A DNA stretch of 64,000 nucleotides from Trametopsis cervina (lineage: Eukaryota; Basidiomycota; Agaricomycetes; Polyporales; Irpicaceae). Of the stretch, positions 13,101-25,100 are shown one piece after another. The notes below the pieces were generated by a model. It saw nothing but the letters and a program-made list of their open reading frames with translations. It ran no database searches and was not told the DNA's origin. Both the position numbers and the translations under genes were made by a program. How positions within the stretch are numbered: position 1 is the stretch's first letter; every line of letters begins with the position of its first letter. The stretch lies in NCBI GenBank assembly GCA_022385755.1, contig MU278355.1, forward strand, positions 500,974 to 564,973, written 5' to 3'.

Positions 13101-14283
13101 TTTCTCGCTCTTGGAGTCCTCATCGTTGCTCGGCTCCACGATAGTGGGAGGAGCAAGCAGGTTCGAAGACGCTCCAGGTTTATCCAAGGGACTCGGAAGG
13201 TCTGACTGGAGTGGCGAGGTGCCCTTCGTGCTGAAGCTACCCGCTGAACCACCGAAGCTGAAGGGGAAACCTGGTCGAGACCCACTTCCTGAACCAACGC
13301 TCCCACTAGTAGGCTTTGCCTCCTTCATGGGTTCAACCTCGGAAGGGGAAGGGGCAGATGCTTTACGCTTTGGACTTGGTTGTGCAATCCCTAACTTCGG
13401 CGATGAGAGCTTCGACGGCAAACGAGGTGTAAACGAATGAGAGCGAGAGTGAGAATGTCCACTGGGAGTAAGGGGAGGTGTATTTGTGCCAGGGGATGAG
13501 CCACCAGTAAGAACACCTGAGCGTTGCGGAGGAGAAGAAGACGGGGTTTCTACGAGATCAACATTAGTAGTAGTGATTGTCGGGAAGGGGTAGGACACGG
13601 AGCCCTGAGGAGAGTGAGAAGTCGGGGTAGTGCTGCTCCCAACACTGTCGTTTCTGGTGCTTCTGTAATTATAAACCCTGTTTTGGAAGGAGGTATCTAT
13701 CGGGCTCAACGACGGGGCAGAGGAAAGCTTCCCAAGGTCGTCTGCAGACTTTGACCAGGGCTTGCGGGATATGTTTCGAAGGTCGCCCAAGCCACGAGAG
13801 GGTGAACGTACCGGAGACGCTTGACTGCGAGCAGAGACAGGTGCATTTTCGTACGCCGTCACGGTACGAGACAGGTCAAGCACGGACCTATTGCAAGACG
13901 TTACTGAGTAGTAATAGACATGGGCCAGTCCTGACACACCTGCTTGCTACAGGCATCTTATTCGCTCCATGTTCGGGACGCAATTGATCAAGAATAGGCC
14001 GAGGATCCGTAGGATGCGAGATCTTTGGCTTCCTTGCTGAACTTGAACTAGATCGTGGTTCTGTTGAACTAATAGAGGCTCGACCAGGTATAGCACCGCT
14101 GGAATTTGATCTTGTGAACCATTTGGTAGGTTTCGTAAAGAACTGTGTAAAACCGGTTGATGGAGAGACGGATCGAGAATGGCTGCCAGTGCTCGAGCCT
14201 GCTGGTGACCGTGGTCCGGGTGGCAAGCCCGTCTCCGGGGGACTTAGTGTATTTATTGAAGGCGCCCCTTTCCGGGGAGGCAT
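7189..14283 (-). CDS. BEM2: BEM2-like Rho GTPase-activating protein (PH, RasGEF-like, RhoGAP)
   Basis: Large signalling protein that should switch off Rho-family GTPases controlling polarity and the cell wall. The ATG at 14283 opens a long Ser/Pro-rich, probably disordered region (to about 13100). Then follow a PH-like segment (SGFINRLTDF to LYFYKPP, about 12920-13080), a RasGEF-like helical module (about 11500-12100), a RasGEF N-like segment (FTRVWWSTFRSFITPHVFFE, about 10420-10480) and a second RasGEF-like module (about 9200-9700). A basic linker and a PH domain (MVVNVVDARVSQFI to MKRWIETIERV, about 8470-8630) precede the C-terminal RhoGAP domain (about 7440-8240). The RhoGAP arginine finger is present in GIYRLAG, formed across an intron at about 8105-8170. 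After an acidic tail the protein ends FSIPIPSA with TAA at 7189-7191. Domain order matches yeast Bem2. It is intron-split; the RasGEF modules look degenerate, so exchange activity is doubtful. Confidence 0.88.
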
Positions 14284-15170
14284 TGCAACGAGCGAAGGTG
14301 GGTGAGAATTAATGAATGTACTGTCCTTGCGTGGTTAGATCAGTCTGGACATTGAACATTCAACAAGTAGTATGCACCTAACAAAAACGGGCTCTTAGGG
14401 TATCGTCGACCAGCCTGCGTTCATGAACCCACAGTTACTTCTCCTTCGTATTGTCCGTCGAAATCTGGGCGTCGTAGGAGTCGTGGTCAAGGTCAAAACT
14501 GATATATGCAGGTTTGTCTCGCTGTCGACTGGTCGGTACATGCCGAGATAGCGTTGGCGGTTACCACGTGCTGGTGTTTATATTCGCGGCAAAATGCGTG
14601 ATGCTCTGACCAGAGCTTTTTGTGCCATCGAAAGCGAGGACATGATCATTGTCTACAGTATGGACGCAAAAACATCCGGACGATGCACATCGTATCGTCA
14701 CATCATTGCATATATCGTGAGGGAGGATGCTCGTTAACACGTCCACGTGATCTATCGACGGAGCGCCCAGACGCGTCAGGTAAGGTCGGATGCGTTCATG
14801 ATCGACGCGGAGTAAGAGGACGTGTAAGTTGGACGGCTCGAACTTTCGCCAGGCACAACGTTGATGATTACGGCTTGCCAGGGCCCAACCCTTGATAAGA
14901 TTTAGGGGTGGTATGTGTTCGGAGTGATGTTCATATAGGTACGACAAAGAAAACGGAATGACATATGGCATAGTAGGTACATCGAGTTCGAGTCAGCATA
15001 AAGCATAGTGGGCTGCGCAAATACGCGTGAGGGAAAGCAAGATACTACAAGGCAGAGGGAGATGACGTAATAATCAGAGCATGATAACAAGACGACTGAA
15101 CATGAGGAGCAATGGGGAGGACTAGCAAAGAGCGAGGTAATGGCAGCAGGCACAAACGAGACAGCAAGAA
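14284..15170. other. Intergenic region upstream of the BEM2-like gene
   Basis: About 890 bases between the BEM2-like start and the stop of the next minus-strand gene. A 136-codon minus-strand frame (14561-14971) is open here, but its composition is not convincing and it has no recognisable domain. I do not call it a gene. Confidence 0.4.
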
Positions 15171-16059
15171 TCACAGCAATGTCCGGAGGTCAATAAGCTT
15201 CAGAGAGGGTGCAAATCGGAGGAGTCCAGCAGCATTCTTGAGGATGCCTTGTGCTACGTTCTGCTTCAAACATGCCGAGAAGCAGACGAAGCAGATCCAT
15301 GAAAGCAGGAGAAAAATAAGGAGCGCCAGAATGTAATCGAATACCGTTCGCATGCGGTCTGCCACTTTTCGAAGTTGAGCGTTGCGAGATCTGAGCTCAA
15401 GCTCGGATTCCGAGAGTACTTCTGCAAGATATGAGGGTATGAATACGTGAAGTAAAGTGCTTGGGCAAATACTGCACGGACCTATTATACGGAGACAGCC
15501 ATCGTGACCTTTCAAGACATCCACGTGCTTAGCTGGAAGGAGGTCGAGATCTCTCGGTATGAAGAGCTTGAGACCTGTCTCTCGAGTGTACGCAATGATC
15601 TAGTTTAATGCTTAGCCACGTCCTTGCGGAAACACATACTTCGTATACTCACCTGGATACTGCCCAGACCCCAACGACTTCTTACCAGCTTCAGATCAAG
15701 ATTTCCTACGTCGTCGAGGTAGAAATCAGAGAAGAGGCAGGTATCGTCCATCATGCGGGAGATGTTGCCAGAGAAGAGCTTGACCCGAACGCATCTGCGT
15801 CACAGCATGAAGCATGGGTTGAGGTATATCAGTTCCGAGCTCACCTGTACACGGGTGGACGAAATAGGGGGCGATAATACCGCGTGGTGACTTTCTGCGT
15901 GAGACCTAGGGGGTCAAGTGTGCTCGTTCGCCAAGCGTCATTGACATGTTCTTGAGGTGTCTTCGCATGTATAGCTTTCCAGTCAAGTAGAACCAACCAG
16001 ATGGATAGCGTTAGAGAGTATGCGGGCCTGACATAACTGAGGCCCCAGTCGAGTGCCAT
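15171..16059 (-). CDS. Orphan membrane protein, copy A of a two-member family in this window
   Basis: No known family recognised. ATG at 16059 starts a hydrophobic N-terminus (SYVRPAYSLTLSIWLVLLDW), possibly a signal-anchor. The rest must be joined over introns: one at about 15790-15845 joins RPPVYR to CVRVKLFSGN, and one at about 15600-15655 follows RSRWGLGSIQ. The middle contains VRVKLF and LDLKLVRSRWGL, then HVDVLKGHDGCLRIIG. The C-terminal part has a polar helix followed by a strong transmembrane span (YILALLIFLLLSWICFVCF) and ends at 15171. The VRVKL, LDLKLV-RW and LR-[IV]-IG blocks recur in the same order, with similarly placed introns, in the gene at 28532-29529. Both proteins are therefore homologous. 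A membrane location is likely; the function is unknown. Confidence 0.6.
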
Positions 16060-16524
16060 TGGAGGCGTGTTTTTGGCGGTATGACTCGGAGTGGGGATCC
16101 GAAAACACCATGTACTCTGAATAAAGAGTCATATACTGCGGCCTATGATGGTCGATCTTGTGTAAGATCCAGGGTCATGCAGAAATCCATGGCGGTTGAG
16201 CGGTGGCACTTAGCGAACAATGTAACTATGGTAGCGACGAAGAGCCAGGGTTCGTACACTGCCTGTGTAGGTTGTGAGGTAGACAAGGTAAGTCAGGCAG
16301 GGAAACTTACTGGAATTTCACTCTCTTAGACACAACGGTGGTCAGGATTCTCAGACAAGGGACCTTGTATTCAGCCGCGCGTAGATGTGCTTGAATACAA
16401 TGATTACCATACTTAGAAGCCGCCGCTCAAAAGACGCCCATATGCACAGTAACATTGGCTATCCAAAAGTCAAGGAAGGAAGCTTGCAGGTGGTCAATGT
16501 AACATGAAGAAGACACCTTAGCCA
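16060..16524. other. Intergenic region, no gene seen
   Basis: About 465 bases between the start of orphan copy A and the stop of the next minus-strand gene. No supported feature; it presumably holds the copy A promoter. Confidence 0.4.
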
Positions 16525-17984
16525 CTACAAGGTGTCCGAGTCGTCCTCTTCGATTGCGATGGTAAACCTGGCATCCTGGTGCGCCCCGACTTGGGTCATG
16601 GTGTGGTCTTTGGGACAGAAGACCATCTGTTCCATCACCTGCTCATCGGAATCCATATCATCTGTGCTATCTGTTACAACGCGCACAAGCTTGGCACTGC
16701 CGACAGAAGGTCTGAGCATCAAATCTGGCAAACATCGTGAACAAACGCACCGATTGTAAAGATGCTCGATGTTAAAGGTCTTGCAGACGGTCATTAACAC
16801 TTTTTGCACCGTGTGTCTGCCCTTGGTTTTGAATGTGGAAGAGCAGAGTTCTTGCCCATCGTCATAGCTAACTGTAATCAAACACGTATCTCCCGGTCTC
16901 ACAGCAGCTTCACTAGGCTTCAGTACCACTGTCGCCGCTGGCTTTCAGCAAATATACCTGCAGATACCGCAAATCGTACTTACACGAGGAAAGAGAAAGC
17001 GATAGCCTTCCTACCGAAGTGCGGGAAGGTGTTCGAGCGCTATTGCTCTGCAGGGGGGAATGTTGTTGAGGAGGAGACTGTTGCGTAGCAGTAAGATCAA
17101 TTGTAGAATGCGAGGACGATGCAGCCGTGTTTGAAGGTCCGGTCGCCTGTGCGTCCTCGTCGTCAGATACTACGCGTTTTCGCGCCGAGCGTGAGCCGCC
17201 TTTCTTCGGCGAGCGAGGGAGTAATTCCAGCTCTTCATCGTCATTGAATGCTTGTTGTGGTGTGGTAACATCAACAGGCGCTTTGTTGGTTGAAGACATA
17301 CCCGTGAAGGGTGTCAGGAAGGGTTTTGTGGCTGTGTGTCCCTGTAACGTGGCCGTCTGATTCTCCGCTCTAGGTCGAGAGCCATTTGCAGATTGTCGCG
17401 ATTGTCGTGATATGTAACCGTCGGCTGACGGCCCCGCTGCAGCCATGGATGGCCTCTTGCGAACCTTGGTTACAGCAGCGGGCTGATCTTCGCGCGTAGG
17501 AGTGTCGACTTTTGCTGAGGCTCCTCCATCGGCGAAATTGTCTTCTTCTACGGCCTCAAGAATGGTCGGCACTTCGCTAGGAAGTGGTCGCCCTGCCGTG
17601 GCGTGCGCGAAGAAATGTGAGATCAAAAGCTACTAAAAAGAAAGACATGCTTCATACCTGATACCTTCAGTATAATACGCGCAAGAATCGGTGTGATTGT
17701 TTGCCATGACTGCTGATGGATCTCGACTGCTAGCCCATAGCATCCCGGTATCTCCTCGGCCACAAATACAATGGAAGAGTCGCTTGAAAGTAGAAACTCT
17801 TCCTTGACCAGTTTCAAAGCGTCCTGGTATTTAGTTTATGCCGTGAGCGTTGTCGAAACAGTACATCTTCACGTACCTCGAAGTTGTCTGGCAAAGGGAG
17901 AAGAACTCGCCGTTCCTCGTGACAAAATATAACCAAGTGTTCTGTCGTTCTGTGATCTTTTTCTATAGTTGATGTAAAGAGCAT
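16525..17984 (-). CDS. Orphan protein with two ubiquitin-fold-like ends and a disordered middle
   Basis: Not recognised. ATG at 17984 gives MLFTSTIEKDHRTTEHLVIF, a short beta-strand-rich start that continues across an intron (about 17820-17877) into ALKLVKEEF and VFVAEEIPGCYGLAVEIHQ, resembling a PB1 or ubiquitin-like fold. After a second intron near 17630 a long Ser/Pro/Gln-rich disordered segment follows, with basic clusters (KVRKRPS, SPKKGGSRSARKRVVSDDED) that could be nuclear localisation or phosphorylation sites. The C-terminal exon encodes a second strand-helix unit (DTCLITVSYDDGQ, TVQKVLMTVCKTFNI), a CxxC-like pair (CVCSRC), and an acidic end at 16525. The layout suggests a nuclear or signalling adaptor, but this is inference. 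The intron near 16930-16990 is not exactly resolved. Confidence 0.6.
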
Positions 17985-18205
17985 TATTTTTGGCTGTTAT
18001 GTGAATCACTGGCGAAACAAGAGAGGTACGGTGGTGCGCACTATATGGCACTGAGACAGCTGAGGGTTTCGAGGAGACGCGAAGCACGGTATTTAGTCAC
18101 GTGGCCGTGGCAGTACATTAGACGCCTCAAAGGGAATGCACAAGAGGCTCTACTCAGACTAAGAAGTGATATAAGAGCAGTCCACCCTGTTTATGCATTC
18201 AGCGT

Positions 18206-20279
18206 TCAGACTCGTTCGAACCAAACGTCCGCAGTCTCCTGCGGCGTCCCACCCCTCCTTCGTCTTTCGGACACTACTCCACTGATGTGATACTGCGCAA
18301 ATCCTATAACCCGCCCCTTCTCAACAACAAATTCCACGTTTGCCACAAACTCCTCAATCTCCTTCAGTTCAAACGGGCTCTTGTCCGCGCCATACCCATT
18401 AGGGAGAATGTATGTGCCGGCCAGACGGAAACGATCGCCCTCAACGCGATGTAAACGCGCGTGCGTAGACCAGATGGACGGAATGGCTACATAGAGTGTG
18501 TCTTGGGAGGCGGAGGTATCTTCCAGGCGACCGAAGTTATCGAAGACATCCTTGCAAGTCGGGCTTCGCTCTGTTGTCGTGGGAGCACATATGGTGACGT
18601 TAGGATAAGCGATGTTGGCATAAGTGCCATCGTATATCTCGAGCGAAGATATCCTTTCGTCGCTGTTCTGTTTGGCTGGGGGGGATGCGCCCGGTGGGGG
18701 TGAGGCCTCTCGAGTGAGCACATCTCTCGCTGCCAGTGCTGCGTATCGGGCTGACGCAACCCGCCGCAGTCCCAAGAAATCCTCCAGTATTCGATAAAGA
18801 ATTGCGACCGATTGGTCAGCCTTCCCACTTGCATTACATAGGACGACGACGCCGACTTTCGCAGATGGCAGGAAAGCCACCTGCGAGGAAACACCCGGAC
18901 TGCCTCCAGCATGTCTAAGAATCTAGAGAAAAGTTAAATGAGAGGTCGTGAGCCGAGATCATCAGAACATACCTCATGACCTTGGTATGAGTATCTGTTC
19001 CAGCCTAAGCCGTAGCCAAAGACAGAAAATTCCGGAAATGGTGGCTTCGACACCGAAAGAGAGTGAGCGGTAGTCAGCGCGTCGAATTGAGCTTGTGGAA
19101 GAATAGTCGCATTGGTGGCAGGGTTCACACCGCCATGCAGAAACATCTTGACCCATTTCGACTGCAGTTACACGCGTCAGTTGCCCGGTTCGTTGTGATA
19201 TGCCCAAACATGCCTTACCAAATCCTCCGCACTCGATATGACGCCTCCTGCACCAGCATTGAGAACACTGAGTTCGTCCGTGAACCAAAATGGGATTCGG
19301 CGTCCATCTCGTTCCCATGTTTGTGTCAACAGCCCGCGTTCAGAGGCTTCCGAGCTGAGGAAGGTGGACGTTGACATGTTGAGTGGTGTGAAGATGCGCT
19401 CCTTTACGAATTCGTGATAGGAAAGGCCGGAATACTCCGCAACAACATAAGAGCCTACGAAGAACATCTATCAACAGGGACAGAACCTATTATGAGGCCG
19501 TACAATCCGAACAGATTGGATAGACAAACCTGATTATTATACATATACTCCTGGCGGAGTTCGGCTGTCGGTCGAAGATGGCGTAATCTGCGAACTACAT
19601 CCTGAAGTGAATCCCACCGTCTATAGGACAGGTCATGGCTGGTCATAAGAGTAAGGTCATATCGTAATCAGTATTCGAGGCTTTACAGGTAGAGGCGGCC
19701 GCACCTCTCCAGTCCCGACACATGGGACAAAATATCACGGAACGTCGCCTTCTCGTTTGCCCACTCGTTCATCAACTGCCAGTCGTCAGGTAGAATATCC
19801 TTGACTCTCGTGTACCAGTTGAACGCTTCAACGCCTTCTGGAAGTGGGGTGACATTTCTCCCGTGTGCAAAGTCATCCATGAGAATCCCAACCGAGCTCG
19901 CCAGAAATGCTTTCGAGCATGAAGCTATGTTGAACAAGGTCTACAGGTCATTCAGCGCATACTCTTCAGGTTACTTCAAGTCACTCACGTCTGCTGTCAT
20001 GCCCACTCCATCTTCAGTCTTTTTACCGAAACCTTCAAGCTCAACTACGCCATCCGAGTGTACCACCGCGACTGAGATGCCTGGGATGGTCCCATTGTCT
20101 TGCAAGTCTTTGATAAACTGGCGTATTTCATTTGTGATTGCCTCCTTGGACGTCTGGGGAGTTTGTTGAGGTGTTTGAAAGAGTTGTTGCTGTGCCCATG
20201 CCAGCGAGATGGCGTTTAGGTATAGCAAGATAGATGACGCTATCGCGAGCCTCCCGACAACTCCTTTAGCGGAAACCAT
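18206..20279 (-). CDS. Secreted serine beta-lactamase-fold hydrolase (class C / LACTB type)
   Basis: Serine hydrolase of the penicillin-binding-protein/class C beta-lactamase fold; fungal members usually act as esterases, peptidases or transesterases rather than resistance enzymes. The ATG at 20279 precedes a signal peptide (RLAIASSILLYLNAISLAWA). Catalytic motifs are in place: SCSK (Ser-x-x-Lys, exon about 19683-19930), YNN (Tyr-x-Asn, near 19540) and RHAGG in place of the Lys-Thr-Gly box, near 18900. The exons also encode WANEKATFRDILSHVSGLER and FGYGLGWNRY, typical of the family. The C-terminal exon (18206-18880) is a separate beta-rich region common in fungal homologues. Several Asn-X-Ser/Thr sites fit secretion. 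The gene is split by about six introns. Substrate cannot be told from the sequence. Confidence 0.88.
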
Positions 20280-20651
20280 ATTTTCGAATAGGGGCTCGCT
20301 ATGCTTGAAACAAAGAACACACACTCGCCAGTCGTCTGTACTGTACTCATTACAACGTCATGCGCAGCATTCATGCCTCGTCGTGGAACCAGCCGCTGCG
20401 GTAGCGTGACCTGTGTACGTACCGGTGGCGTCAGTAGACGATGTCTGACGGCCTTCGCTCTACGTAGTATCAAGTTCAAGAGAGAAAAGAGTAGATACAT
20501 ATACATCAATTCGGAACGTATTATTATGCTTTCTTTGGGGAAGTTGATTTACTTCTGTACAGTATGATGATACTGGTACACTTCACATTCGTATTCATTT
20601 GACGTGTTGATCTCGAAGACGTATAAAGGGAGCAAATCTGGATGAGCGCGT
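20280..20651. other. Intergenic region, no gene seen
   Basis: About 370 bases between the start of the serine hydrolase gene and the stop of the penta-EF-hand gene. Nothing beyond presumed 5' and 3' flanks could be supported. Confidence 0.4.
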
Positions 20652-21718
20652 TCAAGGTGCGCTGAGGACAGTGCTCATGAACTGCTCGTAGTTGACTTGA
20701 ATCCACCCATCGCGGTCGGTATCCAGCCTCTGGAAGGACTCCGTGAGGGTCTTAATGACGACGCACGCGCGCACGAAGCGGTCGAACGAAATTCCGGGTG
20801 GTGGGGCTCCTGGCATCTGCACACCCGCAGCTACTTTGATATCTACCCCAACAGACGGGTAGTACGGTCAACAATGCTCCGATGCTGATAAATTCACGGG
20901 GATGCTTACCGTATTTCTTTTCTACGAGGTGCATCAACGGGGGAGAGAGGTTGTAGCCGAATTGTTGCAAAGCCTGGTTCAGCTCCTGTCCGTCGATAGA
21001 CCCAGAGCGATCACGGTCGAAATGCCTGAACACGTTCTGCCAGTCTTTGACGTACTTCCACAAGCCAGCAAACTGCACATGACATGTCAGCCCTGTGATT
21101 GTATGCGATAAAGCAATTGTACAAGGCACGCACCTCGTTGAAGCCAATCGTACCGCTGCGATCAGTATCCTAAAGACGATATGAGTCATAGGACCGCGGA
21201 TATATCGCTCGTTACATACGAAGATTGACATCAGCAACTTTACGGTATCCAGGTCGAAAGGAGTCCAGTCGCCATTAATGAGGGCCTTCTCTGCAGAACA
21301 ATATGAGATCGGCGAAGACAGGGCAGGCAACACGGCCGCCTCGTGGCTACTTACGAAGCTCTGGGGCAGAAATATGTCCCGATCGGTCTGTATCGACTGC
21401 AGAGAACCAGCTCCAAAGCCTACGAATAGCATTCAAGCATGATCAGTTCGACGAGTCTACAGCATAAATCGCGCTGCTTACTGAGGGTCTGCACCGGCAG
21501 GGGGGCCTGAAGCATTAAATCCGCCTGGTCCGCCATATCCAGGAGGGCCACCAGCAGGGGGGCCTCCATACCCGCCGCCTGGAGGGGGAGCCCCATAACC
21601 GCCACCGCCATATCCGCCCTGACCGCCGCCATAGCCTCCGCCGCCATACTGCAACGGAACGGTCAGCAGAACCTCGACACCGACAGATAATGATACCTAC
21701 TCCGCCTCCGTAAGACAT
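20652..21718 (-). CDS. PEF1: Penta-EF-hand calcium-binding protein (ALG-2/peflin type)
   Basis: Calcium sensor of the PEF family, which binds partners such as Sec31/ESCRT factors or, in yeast, acts in polarity and cation stress. ATG at 21718 opens a Gly/Tyr/Pro-rich N-terminus (GGYGGGGYGAPPPGGGYGG), typical of peflin/ALG-2. EF-hand loops follow in order: DTDRSGHISAPEL (exon near 21390), DTDRSGTIGFNEF near 21130-21180, DRDRSGSIDGQEL near 20990-21020, a degenerate fourth hand near 20780-20900, and DTDRDGWIQVNYEQF near 20690-20730. The end is VLSAP with TGA at 20652-20654. Gene length and the five-hand order fit the family. At least five short introns are present. A TATA-like box lies about 95 bases upstream. 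Confidence 0.93.
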
Positions 21719-22192
21719 TGTACAAGTGGTGGTAGAAGAAAGAAAGAGTATAGAGATCTGGGAGGATCTGATGGTGTAATGATGACCTGTGGCGTCTCAC
21801 CCCCAGGCCCCTTTTATATCTCCAGCCCACCAAAACCCTTGGCGGGAAATCCCTCCAAACATTCTAATCTTAGATTGCCCTGAGGCTCTGTCTACTCATG
21901 CTGTGCTGTGGAATACACAGCCGAATGCAGTCCTGCAGCAGTGAGCAGGAGTCATAGATAGTGAGGCGGTGAGCACAGCTCCGCAAGCACTACTAATCGA
22001 TTCCGAAATGCGCACATCCGGTCGGAACAGCACACGACAATATGATTAACACGATGCAACGCTATAACATTATGCTACAGAGCAATCCACGATAACGTCC
22101 CAGTAAGCGAAAGATAAAGTACAATATAGGGGGCACCTCGTGAGCGGTACAAGCATAGCCGATGAGGAAATTGAAGCTATTCAAGGATGAAC
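21719..22192. other. Intergenic region with PEF gene promoter
   Basis: About 475 bases between the penta-EF-hand start and the SPT7 stop. Contains the TATA-like element at 21812-21818 and the SPT7 3' flank; no further gene seen. Confidence 0.5.
21812..21818 (-). promoter_or_regulatory. TATA-like box of the penta-EF-hand gene
   Basis: Reads TATAAAA on the minus strand in the context GATATAAAAGGGG, about 95 bases upstream of the ATG at 21718. This is a plausible distance for a core promoter with a short leader. Transcript start not known. Confidence 0.5.
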
Positions 22193-25100
22193 CTACGCAC
22201 TAGCCGCGATGACAGGGGGAAGGATCTCAATAGCATTCTTCTTCTTCTTCGCAGGTGTGCCCTTGGGTTTCCTAGGTGTCTCAGGAGCAGTGCCGGTCGG
22301 CGTAGCGGCAGGAGTTTCGGCAGGGAGCTCGCTATCAGCAGGTATGCCCGGGGCTGGAAGTGCCTTCGGCTTGGCAGCAACCTTCTTCTTCGAAGAGGCA
22401 GCCGTAGGTGCGCTCTTGACAATTTGCCCGAGAGGTCCAATCTTGGTGTGTGCGGGCGGGGCGGTGTCGTCTGGTAGCAGAACAGGTGTAGGTGACGGTA
22501 ATCGAGGTACGAGCGCAGTAGAGGATGGTATAGGTGGACCGACAGCAAGGGAATTTGGTATATCAGGAGAAATAGATAGCGCCGTGGAGTTTGTGAGTTG
22601 TTGTAGGGGCGCGGGGGGGTGCACGTTGGAACCAGTAATTGATTCGATACGTTGCTGGTAATAGGGTCGCAGGAGGCCGATTTGGTCGTCCAGATGCTTT
22701 GAATCGAGAGGTACGAAGGGAGGTGGAGGAGGAAAGGGAGGCGGAGGTTCGGTAGGTTTCGCACTGGAGAATGCCTTCAGCACGCCATGATCAAGTAGAG
22801 AAACACGTTTACTTACGCTGCAGGGTCCTTGAGTCCGCCACGATTCTTGCCTTTCAGGAGCTTTTTCGGGATTGTCAAAGTCGATAGGCCGAACTCTTCT
22901 GCGATACCAAGCTCGCGTAGCCCCAAGAAGTCCTCGCCAAAGGAATCGGCGAAATTGCCCCTAAATGATTTGACGTATTAGTATGGTACACCGAAGACCA
23001 AATGTGAATACTTACATGACAAATTCGCCTTCTTCCTCTTCGTCATCTTCAGCGCGGAAAAGAGCGCCGTCGTCCCAGGCCTCGTTGCTGGTCTGCATAT
23101 AGACGTAAGATAGAGCTCAAGGTGTGTAAAACAGAGGCACGTACCGCTTCCTCATAAGCATGGTGTAGCTTTTTCTCCATCTCGGCTAAGCGGGTCCCAC
23201 TGCGAAGGATGTCGTCGGTGATGTATCTCTCAAGCTCGTTTACGCGTGCAGTCCCGCTTCCAAAGAGAGCGTGGAGAATGATTTCCTAGAGCCACGTTAT
23301 TAGCACATGGTTCCAGGGAAGATTGGACGGGATTCCACCCACCTCGGCGGACATCTTATTAGCATACTTGTCCACGAGAAATTTGATAGTGCGTCCAAGG
23401 GAATTAAGGTAGTCTGCAGCTATCCCGACCATCACATCCAATGCCACTTTCGATGTCCCTATTCACCCGTAAGTTAACGCCACAAGTCAGGAGTGCTGTT
23501 TCTCACCCTGAAACCCAACATGCTGCAGAACCTTCGAGCTCATCCATTGCAGACAATCATTGGCATTCTCCTCCCCTAGTTCCAGACCAGAACCCGGTGA
23601 TCTCCACGGCCTATCGTCAACAGTGTCCTCGATGTCGTTCAAGGCCGGCGGGAGAATGAGCATGGGCCGATGGTCTCCACTCTGTTGCGACTCGTCCGCG
23701 GCAGTAGTCTCCTTCAACATAGCGAGCTTCGCGTGGGCGGTTTGAATGCGCCGGAAAGTTCGAATATTACTGTTCATGTGGAATAACAATGTCTTCTCTG
23801 CTTCTGGGCCCGGGCCCCGCTTCTTACGCTTCTTGCCTGTGCGCACGACCGTTCTCCGTGGAGGATCAGAAATGCTTGTTGGGGGGTTGGAAGATGATGG
23901 TTCCTCGGAGCTGGCATATCGCAAGATTGGAAGCGCATTGCCGATCATAGTGTCTGACTGCATAGCATCCCACCATAGTTCTGTAGCATCCTTCTCTACA
24001 GAGCCCATACGTGCCCGCTTTCTAGGCCGAGCATCTGAATGGCCGTTGCTAGGGGTACTTTCAGAATATCAACCGATACGAGACTCGACAGTCACTCACA
24101 GCTTCCGCTTCTCCCCCACATCAACATCCATTGCCATAAATCCTCCCTCGTCTCCGTCTAGCTCTGGGGTCGGTCCTACGAACTCCTTCAGCTTCTCCTC
24201 TAAGCTTGGACCGTGGAAGCCGTTCGCCAGTAGTTCGCCACTCAGTCGAGCATCCAGCTCAGTGTGTAGCTGCAGGAATGTGGACATATCCTCGGCCGTC
24301 CGCACTATAGCCGGCGACTCCGGGAAAGGCAGATCGCTACGAGGCTGACGTGAGGAGGATGAGGTTGACGGAAGTTTGGAAGGACTGGGGGACTTCGTGA
24401 AGGCGACAGGTCGTGGTCGAGAAACGCTATGGCCATTGATGCCATTCACCTTCGGTGTTCCGCTTCTTGATAGAGTGGTAGGTATGTGGGGGTCCAAGCG
24501 TTCTTTCCTATCGGTTATGTTCTTGAGCAGACATTCGGCTTTGACCTTTAGACGCGTGGCGCATAGGCGGAGAGGGTGGTTCTATTGTGCGATGGCCAAG
24601 TCAGGTAGAGGGACTAAGGAATGGCAATGACACGCACGTCTGTAGCATTGTAGGTCAAGCAATTCGACCATATTAAATCCAAATCATCCTGGAACTCCCT
24701 CTTAGACTTGTACTGCTTCTGCTTGACCTTCCTCTGCATTGTCTGAAGGTCCATCGGACTATGGATGACTAACAAAGGGTCAGTGATGAATCCGCTGTAC
24801 AAGCATCGTAGAACCCACCGTCATAGTAGTCTGGTACTTCTGACTTCGAGACTGGTTTCAGGAAAGCCTCTGCATCTCGGTTGTCCTGAGGGAACGTCAG
24901 TTGGTTGGGCCAATCACACATTAAGTGTAACGTACCGGAGTAACCGTTCTCAGGTCCTGCAGCAAGCCATCCAACGAGTCATAGAACACATCCGAGATCT
25001 TCGTGTCATGAGAGTGAAGTTGCCGCTGAAGTGATGGTCAATAAAGGTCTATGGAATGCCATGCGACGGAAACACTCACGCGCGCCTCCTTCACGGAAGA

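Noticed and set aside
14561..14971. 136-codon minus-strand frame between the BEM2-like gene and orphan copy A
   Set aside because: No domain, unusual composition, and no splice link to either neighbour; kept only as a remark in the intergenic entry.
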